Program-made: the position numbers and the translations under genes
In this document: positions 47,217-56,506 of the stretch, in pieces
Position numbering within the stretch: the first letter of the stretch is position 1
How the letters are laid out: each line of letters opens with the position of its first letter
Notes under the pieces: model-generated
Told to the model about the DNA's origin: nothing
The model's input: the letters and a program-made list of their open reading frames with translations, nothing else
The model's database searches: none
NCBI RefSeq assembly: GCF_011761305.1
Contig: NZ_JAAOZC010000009.1
Location: forward strand, 1-64,000
DNA: 64,000 nt
Direction: 5' to 3'
DNA from: Sphingomonas vulcanisoli
Lineage (GTDB): Bacteria; Pseudomonadota; Alphaproteobacteria; Sphingomonadales; Sphingomonadaceae

Positions 47217-49796
47217 TTAGAATTTAAGGCCTCCTCGCACGCCGTAGGTCCGCGGCGCGCCGACGTTTACCGCCTGGATTCCGTGGTTAAGCCCGCGGAT
47301 GGCAAAGGCGCCGGTATAGACAACTTCGTCAGTAAAATTGCGGACGAAGGCACCGAAGGACCAGCGGCCGTTGGCAGGAATATAGTTGGCCGTGAAATTG
47401 CCCACGAAATTGGAAGGGGCAAGCACTTGGTTGTTGAAGAAGTTGCTCAAGTAATATTTGCTGGAATATTGTCCGCTCAGCGTGGCATCGATATGGCTGC
47501 CGCCCCCAAACTGGAAACTATGCGTCCAAGAACCCGAACCTGTCCACAAGGGAGCCCGGGAGAGCGGAAAGCCTGAGCAATCAACAGATTGGCCGGTCCC
47601 ACTTGGCGTAACGGCACATCCGGTATCCACGCCCTGGATGTTCCCGGTCGAAAGATAGGTGAACTTGGTATACCGCGAGTGATTGTATTCGGCATTGAAG
47701 CGGAGCGTGTCGGCGGACGTTGCCCGTGCAACGATATCGACATCGGCACCATATACCTTCGCCGAACCCGCATTCAGCGTTGCCGACAGGAACTTGCCGG
47801 CCGGATTGGCGTAGCTGACGCTTTCCTGGTGATCCTTATAGAGCCAGTAGAACGCCTCTATGTTGACCTGTAGACGGCCACCAAGAAAGCGATTGCGCGA
47901 CCCAAGTTCGAAGGCGGTCAGCTTTTCAGGCTTGAACGGAATTGGAGTGACATCGGTCGGATAATTGATCGATCGAGTGTTCAAGCCGCCTGCCTTGAAT
48001 CCCGTTGCACCGGTAGCATAGAGCATGCTGGTCGGCGACAGATCATACTCGATACCGGCCTTCCAGTTGACCGCATTGAATGTGATCCGGCCGTTCCATG
48101 CATCGGTAACACAATCGGTGGTCGATGAATTGAAGCAAGGCTGCCCCGCAAGAAAGTCCGTGCTCGGAAACACAGAGATGTTCTGGCCATAGTTGCGTTT
48201 GGTCTCATGCGAATAGCGCAAGCCGGTGATCAAACGCAGCTGATCGGATAGATGCCAAGTCCCCTGCCCGAAAAACGCGAAATTATTGGTCCGGATGTGC
48301 GTAGGGTTATAGGTATTGAACAGATATCCACTTTGCAGCTCTCCGGTGTCGGAGCCAGAGTACTGATCTTGTTTTTCCTTGAATACATACCCGCCAATCA
48401 CGAGATTGACCAATTTCGTGTCCTTGGATAGCCGAACTTCGAGTGAACCGCTTTTCGACGTCTCGGGCGAACGGCCGCCGTTGTCGAACAAGGCGACCGG
48501 ATAGGTCGAATAGTCCATCTGGGTGCTGCGATAGGCGGGCAGGATTGTGAGATTAGCAAAGCCCAGATTTGCCGTAAGCTCCGCACTAAGGTTCCAGTAG
48601 CGATTGTCCTGATGGGCATAAGCCTGCCACCGCGACGGATCCCAGGTTGTGACCAAGCCGCCTGGAGGGGATGGTAGCGCCCTTCCGTTGAACAAGGCGT
48701 TGCAAAGCCCCGGATTCTGGAACGGCAATGGCGTGACCACTCCGTTGACCGAGGCCGTGTTTGCCCCGACTACCGGAACGCACCATGGCGGGGACGTCAC
48801 GCCGTTGAACGGACCGACTTCGCCGGGACCGCCATTGCGCTGTCCATAAGACAGTCGCTCCACACCCCAGAACACATTGAACGCGCGCGGATCAGTCACA
48901 CTGATCCGCGGATCCGTAGGAACGGTCACGCCTCCGGCAGGCAGGCCAGCGCCCGAGAGCTGCGCAAGCTGCGAGCTGATTGCCGTGGGGAAATTGTTGA
49001 TGTTCAAATCATAGCCAGGCCCGGTCCCGCCGACGTGGGTATAGCCGCCGGTAACGCGCAATGAGACATCGCTGCTGGGTTTTACCAATAGGGTCAGGCG
49101 ACCTGATTGCTTGTGATCATCATCGAACCCTTGCGATGAATAACCATCGCGGCTGACCACCTGAAACGCGCCGCGCAGGGCGGCCTTTTCGCCCAGCGGC
49201 ATGTTGATCATGCCGTCGACGTTGATCTCTTTGTAATTGCCGCCTTCGAAATTGAGCGCGGCTTCGACCTTGTCCAGCCTCGGCACATTGGAAAGAATAT
49301 TCAGGGCACCGCCGGCGCTGTTGCGCCCGTATAAAGTGCCCTGCGGCCCTTTGAGGATTTCGACGCGCTGAATATCGAAGAAGTTGCCATCGATTGAATT
49401 GGCTCGCGCAACATATACTCCATCAATGTACGTGGCCACCGACGGATTGGTATTCGGGGTGGAGCCGGCATCACCGATGCCACGAATATAGACCTGCGTC
49501 GTCGGGCCGCCCTGTCCGATAATAACGCCGGAGGTCGCCGCCATGAGATCGCGCAATTGGCTAACGCCCGCGTCCTTCAGTGCAGCGGACTGCAACACTG
49601 AGATGGCCAGCGACGATTTCTGTACCGATTCTGATCGGCGTTGTGCCGTAACAATAATATCAGCGATCGACGAACCGCCGACTGTCGGATCGGCCTGAAC
49701 GGCTGCCGCGGCCGTGGTCTGAGCTTGCGCCGGGGCAATCGATGATTGCAGCGCAACTACTAACAGCCCTGTTGTCGCCAATAGTTTGTATTTCAT
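47217..49796 (-). CDS. TonB-dependent outer-membrane receptor
   Basis: 859 aa. Signal peptide residues 1-25 (ending PAQAQ), TonB-box-like DIIVTAQRRSESVQ, plug with VYIRGIGDAGS, YIDGVYVAR and VEILKGPQGTLYGRNSAGGALNI, then a barrel ending YGVRGGLKF with terminal Phe. This plug pattern is typical of the sphingomonad receptors of the FecA/CirA-like kind often found with aromatic or glycan catabolism. Leads the leftward operon of Rieske oxygenases, MFS carrier, hydrolase and dioxygenase, hence a probable importer of the substrate. GGGAGGG precedes the ATG. Confidence 0.88.
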   Translation of the reverse strand: MKYKLLATTGLLVVALQSSIAPAQAQTTAAAAVQADPTVGGSSIADIIVTAQRRSESVQKSSLAISVLQSAALKDAGVSQLRDLMAATSGVIIGQGGPTTQVYIRGIGDAGSTPNTNPSVATYIDGVYVARANSIDGNFFDIQRVEILKGPQGTLYGRNSAGGALNILSNVPRLDKVEAALNFEGGNYKEINVDGMINMPLGEKAALRGAFQVVSRDGYSSQGFDDDHKQSGRLTLLVKPSSDVSLRVTGGYTHVGGTGPGYDLNINNFPTAISSQLAQLSGAGLPAGGVTVPTDPRISVTDPRAFNVFWGVERLSYGQRNGGPGEVGPFNGVTSPPWCVPVVGANTASVNGVVTPLPFQNPGLCNALFNGRALPSPPGGLVTTWDPSRWQAYAHQDNRYWNLSAELTANLGFANLTILPAYRSTQMDYSTYPVALFDNGGRSPETSKSGSLEVRLSKDTKLVNLVIGGYVFKEKQDQYSGSDTGELQSGYLFNTYNPTHIRTNNFAFFGQGTWHLSDQLRLITGLRYSHETKRNYGQNISVFPSTDFLAGQPCFNSSTTDCVTDAWNGRITFNAVNWKAGIEYDLSPTSMLYATGATGFKAGGLNTRSINYPTDVTPIPFKPEKLTAFELGSRNRFLGGRLQVNIEAFYWLYKDHQESVSYANPAGKFLSATLNAGSAKVYGADVDIVARATSADTLRFNAEYNHSRYTKFTYLSTGNIQGVDTGCAVTPSGTGQSVDCSGFPLSRAPLWTGSGSWTHSFQFGGGSHIDATLSGQYSSKYYLSNFFNNQVLAPSNFVGNFTANYIPANGRWSFGAFVRNFTDEVVYTGAFAIRGLNHGIQAVNVGAPRTYGVRGGLKF

Positions 49797-50089
49797 GGTT
49801 TTTGCCCTCCCAAAACATCCTCGCCACCAATTTTCCCTGCGGTTACCCCGCTTTTAGGAACTCGCATGTTATGCGGCGCCTCGATCAAATCAAAACTACA
49901 TGTCTCATTTTGTAGGATTTACCGTTCAAGCCTGCGCCGATCTCGCCGCCAAATACCCCCTCGTCCCACACGTTCTCCTGAGTAGAACATGTATCGTCAG
50001 ATGGTCCTAACGCGGCATAGCGCAAACATAGCGGCGCGTCTAAGCCTGATTATGATGCTGCGTTGTCGGGACCCGTGCGTCCCGGAAGA

Positions 50090-50971
50090 TCAGGATGCGA
50101 GCCGCTCGATCAGCGTTGCCAGGAGAGTGTTGTCACGATCATCGGTGCGGCTGACGAGGGAGAAGCCGATTTTGCCGAACTGCCGGCCCAACTCCATGCG
50201 CGCGGTCGTTTCGCCTGCCGCGTTTGCGCAGCAAATCGAATGGACGAGCGCGACACCGACATCCAAATCCACGAAGGTGCTCGCGGTGTGGCAATTGGCA
50301 ACTTCGATGATGTTGAGCCCGTCAATATGCGCCAGCGACATCGCCCGATCGACCAGCTTTCGCGTTTCGGCATGCTTGGGCAGCACGATAAGGCGATGGT
50401 TTGCGATCTCTTCGAGCGTTGGGTTCAGCAAGCTCAATAACGGATGATTCTTGCGGCATAACAGCGACAGTGACGTCTCCACGACCTGACACTGATCAAA
50501 CTCGGCGGCCAGCGGCGGGAATACTCCGATGGCCAGGTCCAGATCGCCCTGGCGCAACCGCTGCAAGGAATCCGCCGCCTGAACGATCGATAAGGTTAGC
50601 TCAACTTTCGGAAATCGCTTGAGAAAAGCGCTTATGCGCGGCGCGAAATACCAGCTCTGGTCGCTGCCGATCGAGACCGCGATACGCCCCGCAGGTTCCG
50701 ATGGCTGCCGCAAAGATGCGATGGCACGCTCCGCGCGGGCCACCACGGCGTCGGCTTCATTGAGGAAGCGTCGGCCCACTTCGGTAAGAATCAGCTTGTT
50801 GGGCGCACGTTCGAACAGCGTGACGCCGAGATCCTCCTCCAGCTTCCGCAGCTTGCCCGAAACGGCAGGAATGCTTTGGTGCAAGCGCTGCGCTGCCTGG
50901 CGCAGGTTGCCGTGTCGAGCCACTAAACGGAACGCCTTCAAGCGTTTGAGATCGAGTTCATCGGGCCGCAT
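50090..50971 (-). CDS. LysR-type transcriptional regulator
   Basis: 293 aa, standard LysR length. HTH at about residues 8-66 (GNLRQAAQRLHQSIPAVSGKLRKLEEDLG), effector domain from about residue 92. It is divergent from the hydantoinase A/B operon with a 92-bp gap containing a good LysR box, and ends toward the TonB receptor, so it most likely activates the operon starting at 51064. No clear ribosome site before the ATG. A GGGAC/GTCCC hairpin (50068-50083) overlaps the gap after its stop. The 293-bp gap 49797-50089 has no gene. Confidence 0.87.
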   Translation of the reverse strand: MRPDELDLKRLKAFRLVARHGNLRQAAQRLHQSIPAVSGKLRKLEEDLGVTLFERAPNKLILTEVGRRFLNEADAVVARAERAIASLRQPSEPAGRIAVSIGSDQSWYFAPRISAFLKRFPKVELTLSIVQAADSLQRLRQGDLDLAIGVFPPLAAEFDQCQVVETSLSLLCRKNHPLLSLLNPTLEEIANHRLIVLPKHAETRKLVDRAMSLAHIDGLNIIEVANCHTASTFVDLDVGVALVHSICCANAAGETTARMELGRQFGKIGFSLVSRTDDRDNTLLATLIERLAS

Positions 50972-50973
50972 TC

Positions 50974-51043
50974 AGGTTAAATATAACTGAACCTACCGTT
51001 AGAGAAGTATGAATTTACTGAATGCAGATCGGTTCATATGAAC
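50974..51043. promoter_or_regulatory. LysR box and palindrome before the hydantoinase operon
   Basis: AGGTT (50974-50978), 11 bases, AACCT (50990-50994): a dyad with the T-N11-A spacing of LysR boxes, overlapping the TTCAG/CTGAA pair at 50971-50991. Farther right GTTCATATGAAC (51032-51043) is a perfect 12-bp palindrome, 20 bases before the hyuA start. Two sites of this kind fit the recall and activation sites of LysR regulators. Confidence 0.65.
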
Positions 51044-51063
51044 GGCATCAGAGACGATAAATC

Positions 51064-53169
51064 ATGTTGGGTCGAAAAATGGTGCGGGAGGATGGCCGAT
51101 ACCGGATCGGCGTAGATGTTGGGGGAACGCACACCGATCTGGTGCTCCTCGACGTTGAGGCGGGTACGTTCTCGGTTGAGAAGGTGTCGTCCACGCCGGC
51201 CAACCCCGCGCTGGGCGTGTTGGAGGGAGTCTCCCGCTTTTTTGCCAAGGGCATCGATCCCGCCGATGTCGGCTTTTTCGCCCACGGCACCACGATAACC
51301 ACCAACGCGCTGCTGGAAATGCGTGGCGCCCGTGTCGGGCTGTTAATCACAGCGGGTTACCGCGCGGTGCAGGAGGTGCAGCAACAGGCCCGGGATGGCA
51401 ATCTGTTCGACTATTCCTACGTCAAGCCGGCGGCGATCGCGCCGCAGAGTCTGACGTTCGAGATTGCCGAACGGACCGATTACCAAGGCAATGTGCTGCA
51501 CCCTCTGGACGCCGAGCAGGTGCGTGAAGCCGCGCGCAAGATGATCGACAAAGGCGTCGAGTCCGTCGCCGTATGCTTCCTGTTCTCGTTCATGAATCCG
51601 GCTCACGAAGAGGAGACGCGGCGCATTCTGAAGGAGGTGGCTCCGGATCTGCCGGTGTCTTTGTCCAGCGAAGTTCTGCCGCGCATCCGCGAATGGCCAC
51701 GGCTCTCCACCACGTTGCTGAACGCCTATCTCGAGCCGGTATTGGTTCGCTATATCGACCATCTGGCGCGTGGCCTCGACAAAGTCGGTGTGCGCACGCC
51801 CCGCCGGTTCCTGATGCAGTCCAACGGCGGCGTCATGCTGTTCGATGCGGCGGCTTCGGGTGGCCGGACGGTGCATACCCTATTGTCCGGTCCCGCTGCC
51901 GGTGCGCAAGCCAGTGCCTATCTTGCTGACGAAGGCAGCCGTGACGGACTGGTCACCCTCGATATGGGGGGCACCAGCGCGGATATTGCTTTTATCCAGG
52001 GCGGAGTGCCGCTCGAAGTGACGGAAGGGATCATCGACCGGCGGCAGATCGATGTGCCCTCCCTCGACATGACGACAATCTCCGCCGGGGGAGGATCGAT
52101 TGCCGCGGTCAGCAGCAGCGGCTTCCTGACGGTGGGGCCGCGGAGCGCGGGCGCCATGCCGGGGCCGGCCTGTTATGGTCGGGGTGGCACGCAGCCAACG
52201 GTGACCGACGCCGATATCGTCTGCGGCTATCTCAACCCCGATAATTTCCTCGGCGGCAAACAAAGGCTCGACATTGCCGCGGCGCGTGAGGCGCTTTTAC
52301 GTCAGATCGGCGATCCGCTTGGGCTTGATGCGCTTGAGGCTGCCGCCGGCATTCGCCGCATCGTCGATATGCGTATGGCGGACGAAGTGCGCGTTTTCGC
52401 GGCCAAGCGCGGTGTCGAACTGAGCAAGTTCACCCTCCTTCCGTTCGGAGGTGCCGGCGCCGTCCATGCGGTGTCGGTTGCCGAAGAACTGGGGATCACC
52501 CGAGTTATGGTGCCGCGGCATCCCGGCGCGTTTTCGGCGCTTGGTCTGCTTTGCACTGACGTCATGCACGATTACATCAAGTCCGAGCTTCGGGCGTTCG
52601 AAGACTTGGCGCCCGAATATGTCGAAGACGTGTTTCGCGCCCTTGAGGAAAAAGCCTCGCGCGAACTGGTGGATGAAGGTCTGTCGACGGATGATGCGAC
52701 GTTCATCCGCGAACTGGATCTGCGCTATGCAGGGCAGGGCTATGAGCTGCGCACTCCGCTCGAGGGTCTGGCAGCCGGACCGCTCGATGCGGCCGCGTTG
52801 GCCGCGGCCCGCGCCCGCTTTGACGATCGCCACGAGCAGGTCCACGGTCATGCTGCCGCCGATCGGCCGGTCGAGGTGGTCAGCTATCGTCTGCGCGCGC
52901 GGGTCACCGTTCCCAAATACATTCAGCGCTCAGAGCCGTTTCCCGTCACGCCAGGAGATGTCGGAGCGGCGGAAACCGGCGAGCGTGCCGTCTATTTCGA
53001 CGGCAAGACTGCCGTAAAAGCCAAAACCTACGAGCGCGAACGCCTGGAGATCGGCGCTCGGCTCGAAGGGCCCGCGATCATCGAGCAGTTCGATTCCACC
53101 GTCGTCGTCAATCCTGGCTGGCGCGGCCGGGTGGACGAATTCCGCAATCTCATCATCGAGCGGTGTTGA
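51064..53169 (+). CDS. Hydantoinase/oxoprolinase A-type subunit
   Basis: 701 aa with ATP-binding fold signatures: RIGVDVGGTHTDLVL at the N-terminus and VTLDMGGTSADIAF in the middle, as in HyuA, oxoprolinase and acetone carboxylase-type proteins. These ATP-dependent enzymes open cyclic amides or activate ketones with the B subunit that follows. The genes are 3 bases apart. Substrate unknown; an aromatic ketone or a cyclic imide are both possible. Start at ATG 51064 is not backed by a strong ribosome site; ATG 51079 is an alternative. Confidence 0.85.
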   Translation: MLGRKMVREDGRYRIGVDVGGTHTDLVLLDVEAGTFSVEKVSSTPANPALGVLEGVSRFFAKGIDPADVGFFAHGTTITTNALLEMRGARVGLLITAGYRAVQEVQQQARDGNLFDYSYVKPAAIAPQSLTFEIAERTDYQGNVLHPLDAEQVREAARKMIDKGVESVAVCFLFSFMNPAHEEETRRILKEVAPDLPVSLSSEVLPRIREWPRLSTTLLNAYLEPVLVRYIDHLARGLDKVGVRTPRRFLMQSNGGVMLFDAAASGGRTVHTLLSGPAAGAQASAYLADEGSRDGLVTLDMGGTSADIAFIQGGVPLEVTEGIIDRRQIDVPSLDMTTISAGGGSIAAVSSSGFLTVGPRSAGAMPGPACYGRGGTQPTVTDADIVCGYLNPDNFLGGKQRLDIAAAREALLRQIGDPLGLDALEAAAGIRRIVDMRMADEVRVFAAKRGVELSKFTLLPFGGAGAVHAVSVAEELGITRVMVPRHPGAFSALGLLCTDVMHDYIKSELRAFEDLAPEYVEDVFRALEEKASRELVDEGLSTDDATFIRELDLRYAGQGYELRTPLEGLAAGPLDAAALAAARARFDDRHEQVHGHAAADRPVEVVSYRLRARVTVPKYIQRSEPFPVTPGDVGAAETGERAVYFDGKTAVKAKTYERERLEIGARLEGPAIIEQFDSTVVVNPGWRGRVDEFRNLIIERC

Positions 53170-53172
53170 CTC

Positions 53173-54831
53173 ATGCTTGATCCGATCACCATCGAAATCC
53201 TGCGGAACAAGATCGCCAGCCTGATGGATGAGATGCATTACCATCTCTACCGCTCGGGATATTCCACGATCGTGCGGGAATCGCGCGATTTCAGCTGTGT
53301 CGTTCTCGATGCGACCGGACGGGTGATCGTAGCCCCGCCCATGTTCTTCCATGCCCCGGTTTACCGCCATCTGGTCGGCCGTATCCTTGAGCTGCACGGT
53401 GATACGATCGCCGCTGGGGATGTGTTCGTTGCGAACCACCCGTACGAAGCCGGGCTGCCTCATACATCGGACATGGCATTTGTCGCGCCGGTGTTCGCAG
53501 GGGAACGCCTGATCGGCTTCACCGGCTCGATCGCGCACAAGGCCGATATCGGGGGTACGGTGGCCGGATCAACCTCGGCGGATGCGACCGAGTTATTCCA
53601 TGAAGGACTGCTGGTGCCGCCGGTGCGAATCAGCGCGGCGGGCTCGCCTTGCCCCGATATCGAACGGATGATCCTGGCCAATTCGCGTCAGCCGGAGCTT
53701 GTCCGGGGGGATATGTCTGCTCAAATCGCGGTAACCGAACTGGGCGCTGCGCGCGTGGCAGAGCTTTGCTCTCGGTTTGGGCCACAAGCGCTGGTCGACG
53801 CTTTTGCTGCAATCCTCCGTCGCGCGGGTGACGAACTTGCCGCCGCGATTGCGCTGCTGCCAAGCGGCACCTCCACGGCCGTCGGCTATATGGATAGCGA
53901 TGGCGTGGTGAAGGACCAGCCGGTCCGCCTTGCCGTCACGATAACGGTGGCGGATGGCGTCGCCACGTTCGATTTTTCCGATAGTGCGCCCCAGACCCGC
54001 GGCCCGATCAACCTGCGTCCGTCGATGGTCGAAGCCTGCGTTTTCTACGCGCTGATCGGCAGCCTCGGCCCGGATTTGTCGTTCAACGACGGTATGCGCG
54101 ACGCCGTGCGCATCGTGGTCGCGCCGCGTACCGTCACCAATGCCGAGGCGCCGGCGCCTGTTTCCAGCTATCAGATGACCAACCTCAAGCTGGTGGACGT
54201 GATCCTGGAGGCGATGGGACACTTCGTCCCCGAACGCGCGGTCGCCGGTGCTGGCTCTTCCTCGACGGTGCTCATCAACTGGCACACTCCGCGTCCGGGC
54301 GGCTCTTCGATGCAATATGAGATCGTAGGGTCCGCTTACGGGGCAGGGGCGGGGCATGACGGAACATCGGCCACGGCTGTCCACCTCAGCAACCTGCACA
54401 TCACCCCGATCGAGATAATCGAGTCCGAATATCCCTGCCGTATCTCGCGCTTTGACCTCGTGCCGGACAGCGGCGGGGCAGGGCGGTGGACCGGCGGTCT
54501 CGCGATGCAGCGCGAGTATGAAATGCTGGCCGATGCCACGGTCGTGCGCCGTTTCGATAAGAGCCGCTTCCCGCCTTCCGGAGTTGCTGGCGGCGCCGAT
54601 GGCGGCGCCGCGCGATCGGTGATCAATCCGGGGCGCGAGGACGAGATCATCCTCAACGCATCGGCGCGGTTCGACGTCAAGGCGGGTGACCGCCTTATGA
54701 TCCAGACCGCAGGCGGGGGTGGCTATGGCCCCGCTGCAGAGCGCGATCCCGCCGCCTGTGCGGCAGATATCGATGAAGGCCGCGTCAGCCGGCCGCCGTC
54801 TTCGAGCACCCAAAAGGAACATTTGTCATGA
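53173..54831 (+). CDS. Hydantoinase/oxoprolinase B-type subunit
   Basis: 552 aa. Starts LDPITIEILRNKIASLMDEMHYHLYRSGYSTIVRESRDFS, the typical HyuB opening, with GDVFVANHPYEAGLPHTSDM and the PNxRxxxxxxR-like GPINLRPSM region later, and a Gly-rich end (QTAGGGGYGPAAERDP) as in other HyuB proteins. Works with the A subunit just upstream. Its stop overlaps the start of the next gene as ATGA. Confidence 0.86.
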   Translation: MLDPITIEILRNKIASLMDEMHYHLYRSGYSTIVRESRDFSCVVLDATGRVIVAPPMFFHAPVYRHLVGRILELHGDTIAAGDVFVANHPYEAGLPHTSDMAFVAPVFAGERLIGFTGSIAHKADIGGTVAGSTSADATELFHEGLLVPPVRISAAGSPCPDIERMILANSRQPELVRGDMSAQIAVTELGAARVAELCSRFGPQALVDAFAAILRRAGDELAAAIALLPSGTSTAVGYMDSDGVVKDQPVRLAVTITVADGVATFDFSDSAPQTRGPINLRPSMVEACVFYALIGSLGPDLSFNDGMRDAVRIVVAPRTVTNAEAPAPVSSYQMTNLKLVDVILEAMGHFVPERAVAGAGSSSTVLINWHTPRPGGSSMQYEIVGSAYGAGAGHDGTSATAVHLSNLHITPIEIIESEYPCRISRFDLVPDSGGAGRWTGGLAMQREYEMLADATVVRRFDKSRFPPSGVAGGADGGAARSVINPGREDEIILNASARFDVKAGDRLMIQTAGGGGYGPAAERDPAACAADIDEGRVSRPPSSSTQKEHLS

Positions 54832-55673
54832 CGGATCAGCGGGAAAGCGTCGGCATCGTCGGCGTTGGTCGCATGGGGCTGCCGATGGTCAAACACCTTA
54901 TCGCCAAGGGGTTTGCCGTCACCGCCTGCGACATCAATCCGGGCAATTGCGATGCCGCCCGGGCGCTGGGCGCAACGATCGTGGCCAGGCCGGCGGATTT
55001 CGGACCGAGTGTCAGCTTCGTGATCCTGGGTGTTGGCTATGACGCCGAGGTTATGGCGGTGACGACCGGAGAAGGCGGTGTGTTTGCGACGATGGCGCCG
55101 GGCACTTTGATTGCGGTGTCCGCAACGGTGTTTCCGGCGACGGTCAAGGCTTTGGCCGCGGCAGCCCGCGAACGCGGCTGTGACGTGCTAGACGCGCCGA
55201 TCTGCCGTGGCCGCTGGTTCGCTGACGAAGGCAAGCTTTTGGCATTGTTCGGCGGCGCCGATGAGGCCGTCGCTCGTGGCCGGATCGTATATGGGGCGTT
55301 CTGTTCGGATATCGCGCCGCTGGGGGATGTCGGGCACGGCCAAGTGGCCAAGGCCCTGAATAACCTCCTGCTGTGGATCGGCTCCATCGGGATCATCGAA
55401 GCAGGGCGTATCGCAGAATCGACGGGGATCGATTTGCCCAAGCTGCGCGCCGCGCTGATGCTCAGTTCGGGCAAGAGCCAGGCACTGGAGGATTGGGAGC
55501 AGACCAGCTTCACCTGGGCGCTCAAGGACATGCAGATCGTTTCGGCAATGACCGATGAAGCGGGATTATCGCTGCCGCTGACCGGAGCGGTCAAGGAAAT
55601 GGTCAAGGAAGCCCGCCGGATCAAGGCGACCAATCCGCCCGGTTGGACGGCGCCGGCCGCCGCAGGCGCGTGA
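54828..55673 (+). CDS. NAD(P)-dependent beta-hydroxyacid dehydrogenase
   Basis: 281 aa of the 3-hydroxyisobutyrate dehydrogenase family. GIVGVGRMGLPMVKHL is the cofactor motif, DAPICRGRWFADEGKL replaces the usual DAPVSGG stretch, and GQVAKALNNLLLW carries the catalytic Lys. The altered substrate loop suggests a different hydroxy acid. Overlaps hyuB by 4 bases. Confidence 0.82.
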   Translation: MTDQRESVGIVGVGRMGLPMVKHLIAKGFAVTACDINPGNCDAARALGATIVARPADFGPSVSFVILGVGYDAEVMAVTTGEGGVFATMAPGTLIAVSATVFPATVKALAAAARERGCDVLDAPICRGRWFADEGKLLALFGGADEAVARGRIVYGAFCSDIAPLGDVGHGQVAKALNNLLLWIGSIGIIEAGRIAESTGIDLPKLRAALMLSSGKSQALEDWEQTSFTWALKDMQIVSAMTDEAGLSLPLTGAVKEMVKEARRIKATNPPGWTAPAAAGA

Positions 55674-55713
55674 CGCCAACTTTATGAACAATGTACGCAT
55701 GGGAGAGGTCGGC

Positions 55714-56463
55714 ATGAAGCTTGCCCACAAGGTCGCAATCGTTACCGGCGCAGGCCGTAATATCGGCGAGGAAGTGGCGGTGCTGCTTGCCTCGGAAGGC
55801 GCGCAAATCGCCGTCGTCGATCTCAACGAGGCGAGCGCGGAGGCTGTAGTGTCACGGATCGCGCAGGCTGGTGGTGTCGCGCGCAGCTATGTCTGTGATG
55901 TATCGGACGAAGCTGCGGTGAATGCCTTGATGGATTCGGTTGTCGGCGATTTCGGCGGGCTCGATATCCTCATCAACAACGTCGCCATCTCGGACAATAA
56001 GTCGGTGCTCGATCTCGAAAAGGCTGAATGGGATAAGGTCATGGCCGTCACCCTGACAGCCCCATTTTTGACCAGCAAGGCCGCGGCCAAAGCAATGATC
56101 GCCGGGGAACGGTCCGGGCGGATCGTCAACGTCACGTCCACCTCCGGTTATTTCGGCCGCGCGCGTGCACTGGCGTACACTACTGCCAAGGGCGGGCTGG
56201 TTAATTTTACCCGATCGCTAGCGATCCAGCTGGCGCCGCACAATATCCGGGTCAACAGCGTGGTCCCCAACAAGATCGGGTCGCCGGTCGGCAAGGATGC
56301 TTTCAATCCTGATCGCAAGGTCGTGAACCTGCGTAATCGGCCCGGTGAGCCGATCGACTTGGCGCGGGCGGTATTGTTCCTTGTGTCCGACGATTCGGAC
56401 TTCATCGCTGGCACAGAAATCTTCGTCGACGGTGGCTGTTCCGTCATGATGGCAGGCGAATAA
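55714..56463 (+). CDS. SDR-family oxidoreductase
   Basis: 249 aa from ATG 55714 with GGGAGAGG just upstream (ATG 55684 is in frame but would place that site inside the gene). VTGAGRNIGEEVA binds the cofactor, VTSTSGYFGRARALAYTTAKGG carries Ser, Tyr and Lys. The NNAG motif is NNVA here. The C-terminal DSDFIAGTEIFVDGG is typical of classical SDRs. Fourth gene of the hydantoinase operon; probable alcohol/ketone step. Confidence 0.83.
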   Translation: MKLAHKVAIVTGAGRNIGEEVAVLLASEGAQIAVVDLNEASAEAVVSRIAQAGGVARSYVCDVSDEAAVNALMDSVVGDFGGLDILINNVAISDNKSVLDLEKAEWDKVMAVTLTAPFLTSKAAAKAMIAGERSGRIVNVTSTSGYFGRARALAYTTAKGGLVNFTRSLAIQLAPHNIRVNSVVPNKIGSPVGKDAFNPDRKVVNLRNRPGEPIDLARAVLFLVSDDSDFIAGTEIFVDGGCSVMMAGE

Positions 56464-56506
56464 CGGCTGCTTTGCGCCGGGTTCACGAACGGTTGAGGAA
56501 TTTCGC

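Noticed and set aside
50067-50084. CGGGAC/GTCCCG hairpin after the LysR gene
   Set aside because: No T-run on the minus strand; too weak to list as a terminator feature.
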